Assembly (NCBI RefSeq): GCF_949628265.1
Contig: NC_088786.1
Coordinates: 41,747,681 to 41,811,680, forward strand
Direction of reading: 5' to 3'
From: Cloeon dipterum
Taxonomy: Eukaryota > Arthropoda > Insecta > Ephemeroptera > Baetidae
Length of the DNA stretch: 64,000 nucleotides
Below the pieces are notes generated by a model. The model was not told where the DNA came from. It ran no database searches and worked only from the letters and a program-made list of their open reading frames with translations. Below are positions 24,181 through 37,000 of this stretch, piece after piece. Position numbers and translations under genes: made by a program. How positions within the stretch are numbered: position 1 is the first letter of the stretch; each line of letters starts with the position of its first letter.

Positions 24181-25139
24181 CAAATAAAGGACAGTTAACT
24201 ACGGTAAAAATTCATATTTTTTTATTTTTTCAAAAATTTACAGCGCTTGAGCACATTAGTTGGCAAATTTGAAAAATGTACGCTGCTATTAGGTAAATTT
24301 TGGCTTCCAATGAATCCTATAAGGGCATCCCAACAAGTTTTTTCTCCAGATTTTAGCAGTATCAACGCCGTTTGTTTGATCATGGCCAAAAGAGTGACAA
24401 AAAAGGGCCAGAATTCGAGTCTCACAAGATTTTGTAATTATCGAGCGCGTACGTGTGCGGGCTGCTAAAAATAAAATGCAAATTGCTGGTTGGGGGCTGC
24501 GAGGGCAGGTGGCGAGCGCTGACTTCTCGCAAGAGTGAAAGGAGCTCACTCAGTACTCAGTATAAAATATACGTGTGCGTGCGTGTGCGTGTGTGTGTCA
24601 CTCGGGCAGGGAGACGCGCCGCCAATTGCAAATAGCTGCTAGGTTAATACGCGCAGGGGCGAGCCGATAATCCGATGCCGCGCTCGTTACTCGTTACTCG
24701 CCGCGAAGCAACCCCCGTGCGTTCCGTCCCGGGCACGGCAGGGTGGAAGCCACCGATCAAATTGATTAAACGCGCCGATGGCAAATAGCAAATAAGGGCT
24801 GGGCGACTCGTGGTCGTCGGTAATTGCGATTTCCTGCTTTTATCAAGCTCAATTTGAGCCAAATCGAATTTGCTGACTAAATTGCACGTCTTTGGCTAAA
24901 TTTGCTGTCGTTAATTTAAAAAGGCGGCATCGAGAGTGTCTTTCCTTTGAGACTGATTGATTTTTATTGGTTGACGCACTTTCCAAAAACGAATGATTGT
25001 CTCAAAATACATGAAAAAAATACAAAATATTTTTCAAGACGTTTAATTTTCATCCCCTCCTCGGGATTAATTTTCAAACCACAAAAATATCCTTCAACGA
25101 AATTTCAGGGCTTGAGATCAAGGTCCATCAAATATTTTT

Positions 25140-26075
25140 TTTTTTATCAAAATATTTATTTTTACGGTTTTTATAGCCCAATTTTTCAACATTTTAACCC
25201 TTCAGCACACTTTTCAACCCTTTGGCTGGTCAGGGGAGGTTGAGAAGAGTCTACCGGTGGGTAGTTTTTGCAATTCAGATGGTTAAAAGCCGAGATTTGG
25301 AGTTTCAAAGATTTGCAAAACACAAAAATCACGAATTTTTTGACTTTTTGTTTTTTTATTTTTTGTAACTCAATATCTCGGGTTCTAAGCATCAGAATTG
25401 CAACAACTAAGCACCGTTAGACACACCTGGACCTACCCTGACTAGCTGAAAAGTTTAGTGGGTGCTTTTCCTCCACCACTTTCCACCCCCTGCTAAAATT
25501 GTATAGGAAAAAAATGTATCCAAAATCATTTTTCACAGTTTTAAAAATACTTTCGCGATTGGGGGTGGAGGGCAGGCACCCGTTACACCCTTTATCTAAT
25601 CAGAAGAGATCAATATGAGTCCAACGGTGGATAGTTTTTACAATTCTGTCATTTAGATCCCGAGATTTGAAGTTGGCAATGTTTGCAAAACACGAAAATC
25701 ATGAATTTTTTTACTTTTTCATATTTTGCAAACTCCAAATCTCGGAGTTCTAATTATCAGAATTGCAAAAACTAAGCATCATTAGACACATCTGAAGCTA
25801 CCCTAACTAGCTGAAGAGTTTAGGGGGTGTTTAACTTGCACCCCTTTCAACCCCCTTCTAAAATATTTAATTAAAAATGTATTTTTCTCCGTTTTACAAA
25901 CATTTTAGCGATCGGGAATGGAGGGTGGGAACCACCTAAACCCTTCAGCTGGTCAGGGCAGGTCGAGATGAATCTGACGGTTAGAAGTTAAAGCAATTCT
26001 GATGGTAAGAAATCGAGATTAGGAGTTGCAAATATTCGCAAAAATCGTATTTTTTCAGTTCAGAATATAAATTTC
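25140..26075. repeat. Degenerate tandem array (unit about 350-400 bp), upstream of GPCR exon 1
   Basis: Three diverged units beginning near 25,190, 25,585 and 25,940. Each contains an ACCCTTTAGCTGGTCAGGG-like start, a GGTTGAGA(G/A)GAGTC block, TTTTTGCAATTC(A/T)GAT, GAGATTTGGAGTTTC, CAGAATTGCAA-AACTAAGCA and a CACCCC(T)TTTCAACCCCCT stretch. Two to three further units lie at 26,870-27,500 on the other side of GPCR exon 1. No coding frame. Confidence 0.7.
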
Positions 26076-26592
26076 TTGAGAGCAAAGAAGATCGCCACTT
26101 TTTGGTGTTGGTTCGATTGGGCTCTTCGAGAAGAGTCCAATTTTATTATATTTTTGTTAATAATATTATTCTCTAAGCAGTTTTGATTAATCATAAATTA
26201 ATGACTGAACCAATTTTTCATCAAAATGATATATAATATGAAAATCACAATTCCTCTAAATTAATTTCAACGTGTGCCGACCCTCTGGAGGCCTTATTTT
26301 TTCATCTGTAAAAAAGCTTTTAATTTGTTCCAATTATCAAAATGATCCGCGGTCGAGCAGCAACGCGCAAATGGTTGGTTGGCGCGCTGTCCATTCATTA
26401 TTACATTCGGCGAGGCGGCTGAATGGGGTGGATGGTGGGTGCTTTGATTATTAGGCGGGTCAGGCCGGGGGTGGAGGGCGGCTGGGGGTGGATGGAGGGG
26501 GCTGAGGCGCGCGCGGGAGCTGCGCGCCCCAGCCTGCTGCGTCGCGCTCTGCCGCCGAGTCGGGAGCGTGCCACGCAGTGAGTCGGCGGCCG

Positions 26593-27942
26593 ATGAACGC
26601 GGTGCACTACGCCGGCCACGGGCACGGCGGCCACGGCAAGCAGGCGGCGGCCGCCGCCGCCGCCGCCGGCACCGAGCAGCAAAACGCGCAGCTGCTCTAC
26701 GAGTTCCTCAAGGGCCTTCGCAACGACACCGTCGACTTTAAGGTCTTTTTTCTATTTTTCTACTTCAAAATTTATATTTTGAACAAAATTTTGATCAGAA
26801 AAATAAGTTTTAATTTTACTTGAAACACTGTCTGAAAATTCGGTGAAATTTTTTTTTATCAAAATATTCATTTTTACGGTTTTTACGGGACAATTTTTGA
26901 GCCTTTGAACACTTTAGCACACTTTTAAACCCTTTAGCTGGTCAGGGGAAGTGAATATCAGTCGAATGGTGGGTAGTTTTTGCAATTCCGATGGCTAGAA
27001 CCCAAGATTTGGAGTTTCAAATATTTGAAAAACACGAAAATCCTGAATTTTTTCGACTTTTTCGCATTTTGCACACTCCATATCTCGGCTTGTAACCATC
27101 AGAATTGTAAAAACTAAACACTGTTAGACACGTCTCAACCTACCCTGACAAGCTAAAGGGTTTAGGGGGTGCTAACCATCCACCCCTTTCATCCCCCTGC
27201 TAAAGTTGTTTCGTAAAAAAATTTATTCGAAATAATTTTGTTCAGTTTTTAAAATATTTTTGCGAGTTGGGGTGGAGGGTAGACACCCCTTACACCCTTT
27301 AGATTGTCAGGGAAGGTTGAGAGGAGTCCAACGGTGATTTTTTTTGCAATTCTGATAATTAGAACCAGAGATTTGGAGTTTCAAATATTTGCAAAACACG
27401 AAAATCGCACGAATTTTTGGGTTTCCTATTTATTAATTATTATTAAATTACTTAGGACTGCTACCCTCATCCCCTTTCAACCCCATGCTAAAAAATTGGG
27501 AAATTGCTTCGAGTTTTCTTGTTTTGTTTTTAATAAGAATAAATTGATTATTTGAAATCGGGATTTTTAAAAAAAAATGCAAGAGGGATGCAAAAACCTT
27601 AGTTTTTTTAAAATTCCCTTTTCAATTTTGTTAAAAATGATTCACTTTTTTTAGCGGTAGCCCTCTCCTCTTTTTGAGCTGAATTGCCATTTTATTTATT
27701 TTTAAAACAGAAAAGGAAAGAGCTTTTTTCAAATCTGATTCGAACGCTGAATAAATAAGCAGTTTTGTGCAGTCGACAGTAGTGGCGTTTTTCATGTTTT
27801 TCTTTTGCCCCAGTCCCGCCTTTAATCAAGATCAAATCCATTTATTTTCCTGTAAACAATGATTAAAATATTCTGCGAAAACAACGGTGCGCTTGACACG
27901 GCCGGAAATTGGCGCCGTGTATGAAAATGAGACGCTTTCCCT

Positions 27943-28003
<61 letters not shown>

Positions 28004-31000
28004 CCTCATTAGGCAAATAAGTTACCCGACTGTCGCTCTCGGGATCGGATTTCGCGTCTCTGCGAACACAAAGCAAGAGAAATAATCCCAATTTTCGGTG
28101 CGTCTCCCTTACGCAAAGTCCCAGCAGCGACCTTGTTTAATATTTAATCTGCGGAGAAAGAAAGAAAGAAAGCAAAGCGCCGCTTCAGTCGTTTCGCAAC
28201 CGACGAGACGAGCAAAAGGGTTAATTTATTAGTTCTGCTCTGCCGAACAAACGCACGACGTGGCGCAAACGTCTAATAATAAAAGTAGCATTTTCGCTTC
28301 ACCGGTATTGCTTCCAGTCTGTTTCTTTCTAGCATTTAATTTGTGTCGGTGGCTTTGCTTTTGCTATTTTTCCTTCGAGGCTGAAAATAAAAAACGCACT
28401 GGTCCTGAGATTGAGCCGAAATTCCCAAAAATATTTTATTTTTTCCTTTTAAAATACATTTAAAGTGGATTGATAGTCATTTTATATTTTAAAATATGAG
28501 ATATTAGATGACTGATAGAATAAATTTTAAAATAAAAAAACTGCGTACGTGCACCTGTTGTGCCGAGTTGCGCGATGTTTGGTTCGTCCTCGAGAGTCAG
28601 TTGTAATTCGGCATGTTGGGAAAAAAGGGAAAAAGTGAAGCCCGAGGCCGGAGGAGAATGCACGTGTGTTTCTCATTACAATAAAAAATGCGAGCCAACG
28701 AGCGCCGGCAGATATTTTGCACGCGTGTGTTTATCAATCAAAGTCAGACGCACGAGCGACAGCAAGCGAAAATTCGGACGCGTTCTCAAACCGCCAATGA
28801 ATGAGCAAAAAATAATGCGGATTTATTCGCCTCGGGTTCTTTTCCTCCTCGGTTTTCCACTCGTCAAACTGGCCGGACATCCATTCAGTTCAGGGAGGCT
28901 GCCTTTTTCTGCTTGCACAATGGGCTGATAAAATCGACCGGCAGCTCATTATTTGTCATATCGGGAGCAAAAGTCGGAAATTCTCTTACAGAGCGAATCT
29001 CCGCGAGTTTCAAGATCGGAAATGGGGGCGAAAATCCCCGAAAATCGAATTCTGTTAATTTAAAATGGACTGCGTTGGGGTAACACCTTGAAATTTTCAC
29101 TGCTCAACCCAGTTTTTGATCCTGAACAAGTTTTAAATTTACAAAAGATTTACAGGTCGAAGGTCAAGGTCACTTTTCACGACCTTTTCCGAAAAATCAA
29201 AATTAAGGGATGATAGCCCCCTCCGATTTTTACGGCATTCAGGGCTGAAATGTAGCCCGTGAAATTCTGCACAAGCACACCAAGTTTCAAAGGTGTAGTC
29301 ACCATAGAATTGCTGCAATTCGAATTTCAAAAATAAAAAAACCTGCTTAGTCGCGCATGCGCAGTTCATCTCTCGCTTGTTAAGTGTATTTTTATGCATA
29401 TCATTTGCTTAGAAACACCAAAAGGACCTAGGGTTGACCTATGAGGGATGAAATCGTCCTCCAGGGTCTGTCCCTGACGTGACCCTGAGGTATAAAATTT
29501 CGAAAATTTCCAATTTCATCGAACTTGGTGTCTTTTCATAGGTTTTCGCAGTTGTAAAGCTCAAATAAAATGCCAAAAATGCCGAATTACAATCCTGAAA
29601 CCTGAACTTTCTCCCGTAAATTATTTTTAAATAAACATTATTTAAATTTTGATTTTCAGAAGCCGCATTTGCGTCTGTCGCTGGAGCACGTGTACCCGGC
29701 GTGCGTGGCGCTGTACCTGCTGCTGAGCGTGGTGGGCGCGGTGTCGAACGCGGCCGTGCTGCTGGCGCTGGCGCGGCGCCGGCGGCGGCGCCACGCGGCC
29801 GACCCGCTGCACGGGCTGCTGGCGAATCTGGCCGCCAGCGACCTGGTCAAGTGCGTGTTCGTGCTGCCCGTCTCGCTGGCCGTGCTGCTCATCCACAACT
29901 GGGTCTTCGGCGCCACCTTCTGCTACCTCCTTCCAATGCTTCAGGTATTGTATTTTAAATATTATTTCGCAGTGAATCGTTTCCAAAATATGCTTCTAAT
30001 TTAAATGTAAATTTGGAAAGTTTAGAGCAGATCAAATGGTTTTTTATTATGGTGCCTAATTTTGACAGTTAAAATAGTGTAAAACACCGGGGGCGGATTC
30101 ACGTGACGCGCAAACATGGCGTCTGGTAGAGTGCGGTGGGAAAATCATGAAAATAGCTTCAGCAGAATGAATATTATTGTTTTTATTTCTAAAGTAACAG
30201 CTGATTAGGCTGGTAATTGGCGAATCGACCGTTAGATGGCTCATCAGACTGATGGAAATGTAATAAAATACGCAGGAATTAAATTATTAGGTCGGCACGC
30301 CTCTTTTTCGACGCTTCTGATTGGCAAACTGGATTTGCCTCCATTATTTCGACACCATTTTGAATTCTGGTCGGCGGGAAAACCAACACAGATCGCAACC
30401 CGGCCCCCGGTAGGAATTACGACTGCGCAGAAGGTTTTAGTTTGGGTCACGCATGCGCAGTGATGAGGTTTAGTCTCCCTGTGAGATTTAGAAGTGATCT
30501 AAACCCACTGCGCATGCTTAAGATGCGCACAAGTCTACTGCGCAGCTTCAAAATTGGCAAATATTCAAACGACTATAAATTTCTACGCCATTTTGACTTC
30601 TGACCGGCGGGAAAACCAACACAGATCACATTCTGGCCCCCGGTGGAGTAAAAGGAATCAACTTTCCAACATAATTTTTCATCAAAATTAAATAAAATAA
30701 AAAATTAAGAAATAAAATTGAGAAGAAAACTGTGCTTTTCTATGCATATTCTCTTGAGATTATAATTAATGGAAGAAAGTGGCACTCTAGCCTCCATTCT
30801 TCGCTTCTCCGAGCGACGCATGCAATTATTTTTTATACGCACCGATGTTTTTTTTATTGTTTTGTTTCTTCTGCGGAAAAGAGGCGGCTCTCAAAGGTCG
30901 AGTGGCGTCCGCAGGCCTGGCAAATGAGCTGCACAACTGCCGCTCGAGAAGAATTTCCTTCCTGTTATTCCTTTATCAGCTGTATATCTCATATTTTCCT

Positions 31001-34000
31001 TCTGCCCCGCGTTCAATTAGCGAGTTGACCGCAGCGCAGAACTTGAAACCGGCCTCGTGGCTGCTTTCCTTCTTCTAATTATCTAACTTTTATATACGAG
31101 ACCATCTGCGCGCGGGCGAGAGTTTCGGCCCAGATTGATCTCCATGCCAACGGCCGAAAATAAATGAGACACCGGTCGGGGAGTCGGGGAAAAGTTTCCT
31201 TTCCCAGAAATCCCGATTCGACTTGTAAAATTCACTTGGCTTCTTAAAATGAAATCCTTTCAAGAGTTGATTGGAAATTCGAGAGAATATTTCCAAAGCA
31301 AATCAGGATCAAAATTGAATTGCAAAAAATGGGGCGGGAAAAAGTTTGTCGGGCAGTTTAATTTATGATCGATCACCGCGCGAACCCTTTTAAAAACCGG
31401 AAAATTACTTTCTGATTACTTTTCGGCTTATCGCGTTTTCCTGGCAAATTTATTCGTGCTTCGAATATGAAATCGATCTCCCAGCACCCAGCACTCACGT
31501 TTTTCCCGTGGAATTTGCGCTGCTTCCAGCACCCCCTCGCAACCCCTGCTCTGAATAAACGCGTCGAGATAATAACTCTCCCAGTTTTCCTCTGCGAATA
31601 GCTTATATGTTTGCTTTATCCTGGAGGATTATGTCATGCAATTTAAATGAAAATTAGCATTTAGTTTAATCCTACATGAATTAATTTAATGCTCGCGAAA
31701 ATTGATACGATTTTACGAGCTCAAAACCCGTTATTTTATTTTGAACCAATCAAAACGTGCTTCGAGAACACGTCGCTGACCAATCAGAGAAGGGAAAGCG
31801 GCTCTCTGATTGGCTCTTTGACTAAGATAGAGACAGCAGCGCCACAGTGACACATTTGGCGCAGCCTACGAATAAATTTTATGATTAAATAAATATACTA
31901 GAACATTTGGTAATGTTATCTATGAATAATAATAATAAATTACGGAAAAGAGAACCCGAAAACTGATCAACATTGAATTAACTTTGATTCACTGTTGATC
32001 GTCAACAATACCAACGGTCAAGACTATAAAAAATAAGAATTTAGTAAAAATAAACAGAACTGCTCCTGATTCAACGTTGATTCTGAATTAATACGTTGTT
32101 GACGTATTATGACGTACGTTGATTGGTTTTTATGGATCTGAGAGCTTATCCCTTCTCTTGCTTTGGGTTTCCAGGCACTTTTTTATTGGTTCAAACAAAA
32201 CTCCAAGTAATTCGGTATCAAAATTGAGTTTCCGCAAGAAAAAAACCCTTTAATTTGTTGAAAAGACGATTTCTAAAGCCTTCCCTGCTGGCAGTCTACC
32301 TTTTTACTCTGCAACGCACCTGAATTGTCTTTTGGAGACAATTATTTCTATTGCAATAAAATAAGGCGAGACAAAAGTAGAGTTTTGACGGAGCGGAGAG
32401 GCGATTTAAAAGTTTGTTTGAGAGGCGGTGTGGGTGCTCTTGACTCTGCTGGCTCGTCCCATTCTTCTCTTCTACCTTTGCGAGCGCGACGAACAATGGG
32501 CATTAAGCCTCGCACCCATTCACGCTGCGTCTTTCTTTCGTCCCACTCTCGACTGAAAAAGACGCGCGCTCGCGAAATTCTCGCAATCAAACACAATTTT
32601 TCAGCTGTGAGAAATCAAAAAATTTATTGTTTGCGGCGCAAACAACGAATTTATTCGCTGAAATTCCGCCTGCGCCCCAGGCTAACGTTTGATCGGCGCC
32701 TGTTTTTTTTATTTCATTTTTATTTGCCGCGCTAAACTCGTCGCGTCTAATGAGCAGCGACGAGCGACAAGAAATTCCCGGCTTTAATCAATGTCAACTC
32801 GCGAAATGTGAGCAAAATATTTTTCGTGTTTATTTTTCCAGGAAGTTGTAATGGAAATTCAAATCTTGTTTTTATTGCTTTTTGATTTTGAAACGTGCTC
32901 GTGTACAGTTAGGATCGATGGATTTTTTTGCTGCAATTAAAAACATTCCGTTTGTTGTTGTCAGAGAGCAAACGCGGCGAAGTCCAATACATTGCATAAT
33001 GGCATGTATATCGCTCCTTCAAAGAGAGAAGCGGGAAACATTTTTGTTAATGCATTCTCTCTCCGCTCTCCTCCACGCAATAAATGAATTTCAAACTTCG
33101 CTGAGGAAGAAGGAAACAGCCGAGAGCTTTATTAAATTTCCTCTTTCCTGAAAAATAATTGTTTGCAAAAAGGGTCGTGAGATATTTCTTCTCGTTATAA
33201 TGCAGGTTTAATTAAATCTCCGGAAAGTTGGCTTAATTGAAAGTAATAGCAAATAAATGAAAGAAAGAATTAATTTCTTCACCCTTGACCAGGACATGCC
33301 GCTGCACGTGACGACCCTGACGCTGGTGATGATCGCGGTGGACCGGCACCGAAAGATCCTGCATCCGATGCGCAAGCGCTTCTCTGGCGGCGTCTGCTCG
33401 TTCTTGGTCTGGCTGGCAGCCCTGCTCGTCGTCATGCCCTACCCCATCTACACCACCTACCTCGACCTTGGAGTGAGTTTACTCATTTTATATCGTCTTG
33501 GACGACGTTTCTGAGCCCACCAATCGGTTCCTCAGGGTCGAATTACGTAAAATGGATGTTTTTCCCATCAAAAAACTGCAGCGCAACGTGCGAACTTTTT
33601 TCCCGCCAAAACAAATGAATGCGAGAAGTGCTCGTGCCTCAGGGGTGTGACAAAGAAGTCGTTCGTACAGGTGGTCTCCCTGCAAGTGCTCAAACCAGCT
33701 CTGACGCATGCGCACTTCTCGCAAATACGTTCATTTTGTTTTGGCGGGAAAAAGTTCATAACGTTGCGCTGCTCTTTTTTAACGGAAAAAACATCCATTT
33801 TACCTAATTCGACCCTAAGGAATCGATTGGTGGGCTCAGACACTTCGTCAAACACGTTCAACATTGAAGAAAATTGATATAAAATGATTTTATTATCAAG
33901 TTTTCGTCGAATTGTTTGAATAATATGATTTATTTCCAGATTTTCTGAGTTTAATTGTCCTTCATCGAATTCCTTTCCTCTCCGTTGATTCCATTCACAC

Positions 34001-37000
34001 GTCTCGAAATGCGCTTTCGACTCACCGCGCGTTTGCTCCATTTCAAAGCACTCGAGTGAAATGTAAAGCAGCATTCTCGGAAACGCTGGAATGTTTGTTT
34101 GTTCGTTTGGAAGACGCGTGAGTCTATTTCCTCCCGCTTTTGATCCACATGTGTTTCGATCATCGTGTCTTATATATTGTTGTTTACCCACGGGAGCTGC
34201 GTGTGCGAGAGAGTGCGGTTCGCTCTCGCTCGGTAACAGCAGAGGATCAGTTATATCTCATTGCAATCGAGGGATTTGTTTCGAACTAAGTAATTATTTG
34301 CTTTCCCACTTTGACTTGCAGTCCGCTGGGACTCGGGAATAAAACGCGAATCTCTGACGTAAGTGACGGATATGCGCAGATTCCCGAGCTGATATTCGGC
34401 TGAAATAGAAATTCTGTGAATGGCGGAGAAAATTTAGGATAAACTTCCCCGATGAAAGAGACAAAAACCTGATAACTTTCCCTCCGTCTCGTAAAAAAGG
34501 AGAGTTTTTCTTTCATCCAATATACTTAGAGAATTTTCCGCCTTTGAAAGGAAAAGAGAAAATTTGTTTTGACGGGGAAAAGGCGAAAGAGGATTTAATA
34601 TACATTGAAAGAAAATCAGTGAGAAGATTGAATTATCTTCTCTACACACGGTATCAGTTTCCCTCCCGAGGTTTTCTGCGTGGAAGGAATATTAATTGGG
34701 CCTCTTGAGTTTTGATATGGAAAAGCGCGCGTCTCTTCAAATTGAATATATTTAATTATTTATTTTGATCTGTCGGCAGAGTCTGCTGAAGAACGATCGG
34801 TTCGACGGCGTCGGCATCTGCGCAGTCAACTTGGCGCACGACATGCAGGAGTACACGCGCGGACTCTTCCTCGCCATGTAAGTCGCCAGGCTGGCCAACA
34901 AAACCGACGCCATCTTCTAAAGATGGCCGACAATAATCTAAAAACCAATATTATTAAGATAAAATTATCCATTTTTTGTTGTGAATTTTGTGGTAGGTAC
35001 GTGGTGCCGGTGGCAATCATCACCTTCCTGCACATCAACGTGTCGCGTGAGCTCAAGAGTCAGGCGGAAATCCGGCCTCTGCCACCCCCACCGCCGCCCC
35101 CGGCCATCAACGGGTGAGAAATGAAGCTAAACTTTTCCCGATAAAATGCAACACACACGCAACCTGTTGAGCTCGAATACTCTATTGTCTGCGCGGGAAA
35201 CGCGATCTCTTTTTTTATTTCTGACTTTTGAATATTTCTCCGGGCTGTTCTAATTCGTATTTCTGTCGCGTGGCAAACGAATGGAAATGCAAACACTCAG
35301 ACCTGTCTGCGTGATGTTTGTCTTTCGAGTCGCAATCTTTTCCTTCTTTTCCGCCCGACCCTCGTCTGAAAATAAGCGGCTTCAAATCACGGAGGGAAAG
35401 GGATGAAGCGGCAGCCTAATTTTCTCTTTCTCGGCGCAAGCCGAAAAGGCAGCAAGACAAATTTGTTGCTACTTGTCGTGTGGGCTTCCTTAATCTTACA
35501 AAATCCGGATTGCACGGAGCTCAGCGGACCGTCAGGAAATCGATTCGAAAAATGTCTGAAAAGGGAAAGTGGCGAACAACCCGAGCGTTGCCAAGATTGT
35601 TCAGCTGTTAAGAGGAAAAATAATTCAAACTTTCCTGGAAAAACTGTTGAGAAAGTTTGGGAAAGCTTTTAAAACCATCAAGTTTGTCGTTTATACTCAC
35701 TTTGCTCTTGGAAAAATCGTTTATTCATTCTTTAACAGCCCGGAGCGAATATTTTAAAACGCGAAGGCTTAATTAAAATTTCAACTCGTGCGTCGAGCGA
35801 GCGAGCGCGTTTCTGGGCCAGGTGAGCCGACGAGTGGCTTTCGCTCTCGCATTTTCGTTCGCAGCTTTAGGGGGATGCGTGGCAGATAATTATGCGGTGT
35901 GTTTGGTGTGTGTGTTGCAGGCACGGCGGGTGCGTGGGGGGCGGCGTGCAGTGCCGCGAGTGCTGCTCGGCGGCGGCCAACGCCGGCCTCGAGATCGATG
36001 TGACGACCGAGCAGCAGACGCAAAAGTACGTGCTAATGACGACGGCCGCCAACGCACTCTGCCTCTGTCCCCTCGCAGTGCTCAGGTAAGCAAACAACCC
36101 TCCACCTCCACCAAAATCAACCCCGAAAATTATATATGTTTCCATATTTTTGTTTGAAAAAATTGAGAAGAATAATGGCGTGGAGTGAAAAGAGGAAATA
36201 GCTCTTTGCCGGGGGTGGAATCGATCGAGATATATGTCCTCCCCTAGACAATTCCTGTATACACATTTCGAAACGTGTGAATGCACACAGCGGGTAGGGA
36301 GGAGGGAGCGGAAATAAAAAGCGCGTGTTGCACAATGTTCATTAGCACGTGAGAGCAGAGAGCGAGTGCAGAGCACTTGATTCCGCAACTGCAATCGATT
36401 AAATAAGCCAGCTGAGCATAATATAGGATGAGGAAAAACTAAACGGGGTGTCAGATTACGAGACTGTTCCATTTCCGCCACTTTTGTTTCAATTTTAATT
36501 TTATCCAACAAGAGGAAATGACTAAATCGCCATTTTCAACCCCTAATAAGTCATCCCCTTACTAGCTTAGAGGGTTAAAAATTTACAGGGTGATTAAAAT
36601 GCACCCTGAGATCAGGTTAATTAATTTCTGTGCATCAAAAACTTTAAATTATCTCAAAATGATCTTTCAAAAATTAAGAAAAATGATTTTTTTCCATTTT
36701 TGACATTTAGTAATTTTATCCTTGACAGTCAGACAAGCTTAAACACTTTCAGGGTTGAAATTTTGCACCCTGAGATCAGGTAAAAGAAGTAAAAGAATTG
36801 AAAAATATTGTCAAGTTTACCATTTTGGCATTTTCCACCCTTTGTTATTCAACCCCTGAATATTGTAAAGGGTTTTTTGTTTTACAGGGTGATTTAGCTG
36901 TACCCTGAGATTAAGTTCATTGATTTTTGTGGATCTCAAACTGAAGGTTAGCTCAAAACAACCTTATAAAAATTGGAAAAAATGACTTTTTAACAATTTT

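Noticed and set aside
25140-27500. Repeated short blocks considered as a CRISPR-like array
   Set aside because: Units are hundreds of bases long, diverged and lack constant repeats with unique spacers; the DNA is eukaryotic.
33568-34191. 207-codon minus-strand frame
   Set aside because: Runs through an R1 foldback element into AT-rich intron; its middle recurs in other R1 copies, and it has no recognisable transposase motif.
35867-36511. 214-codon minus-strand frame
   Set aside because: Antisense to the GPCR exon 35921-36085 and its intron; no domain.
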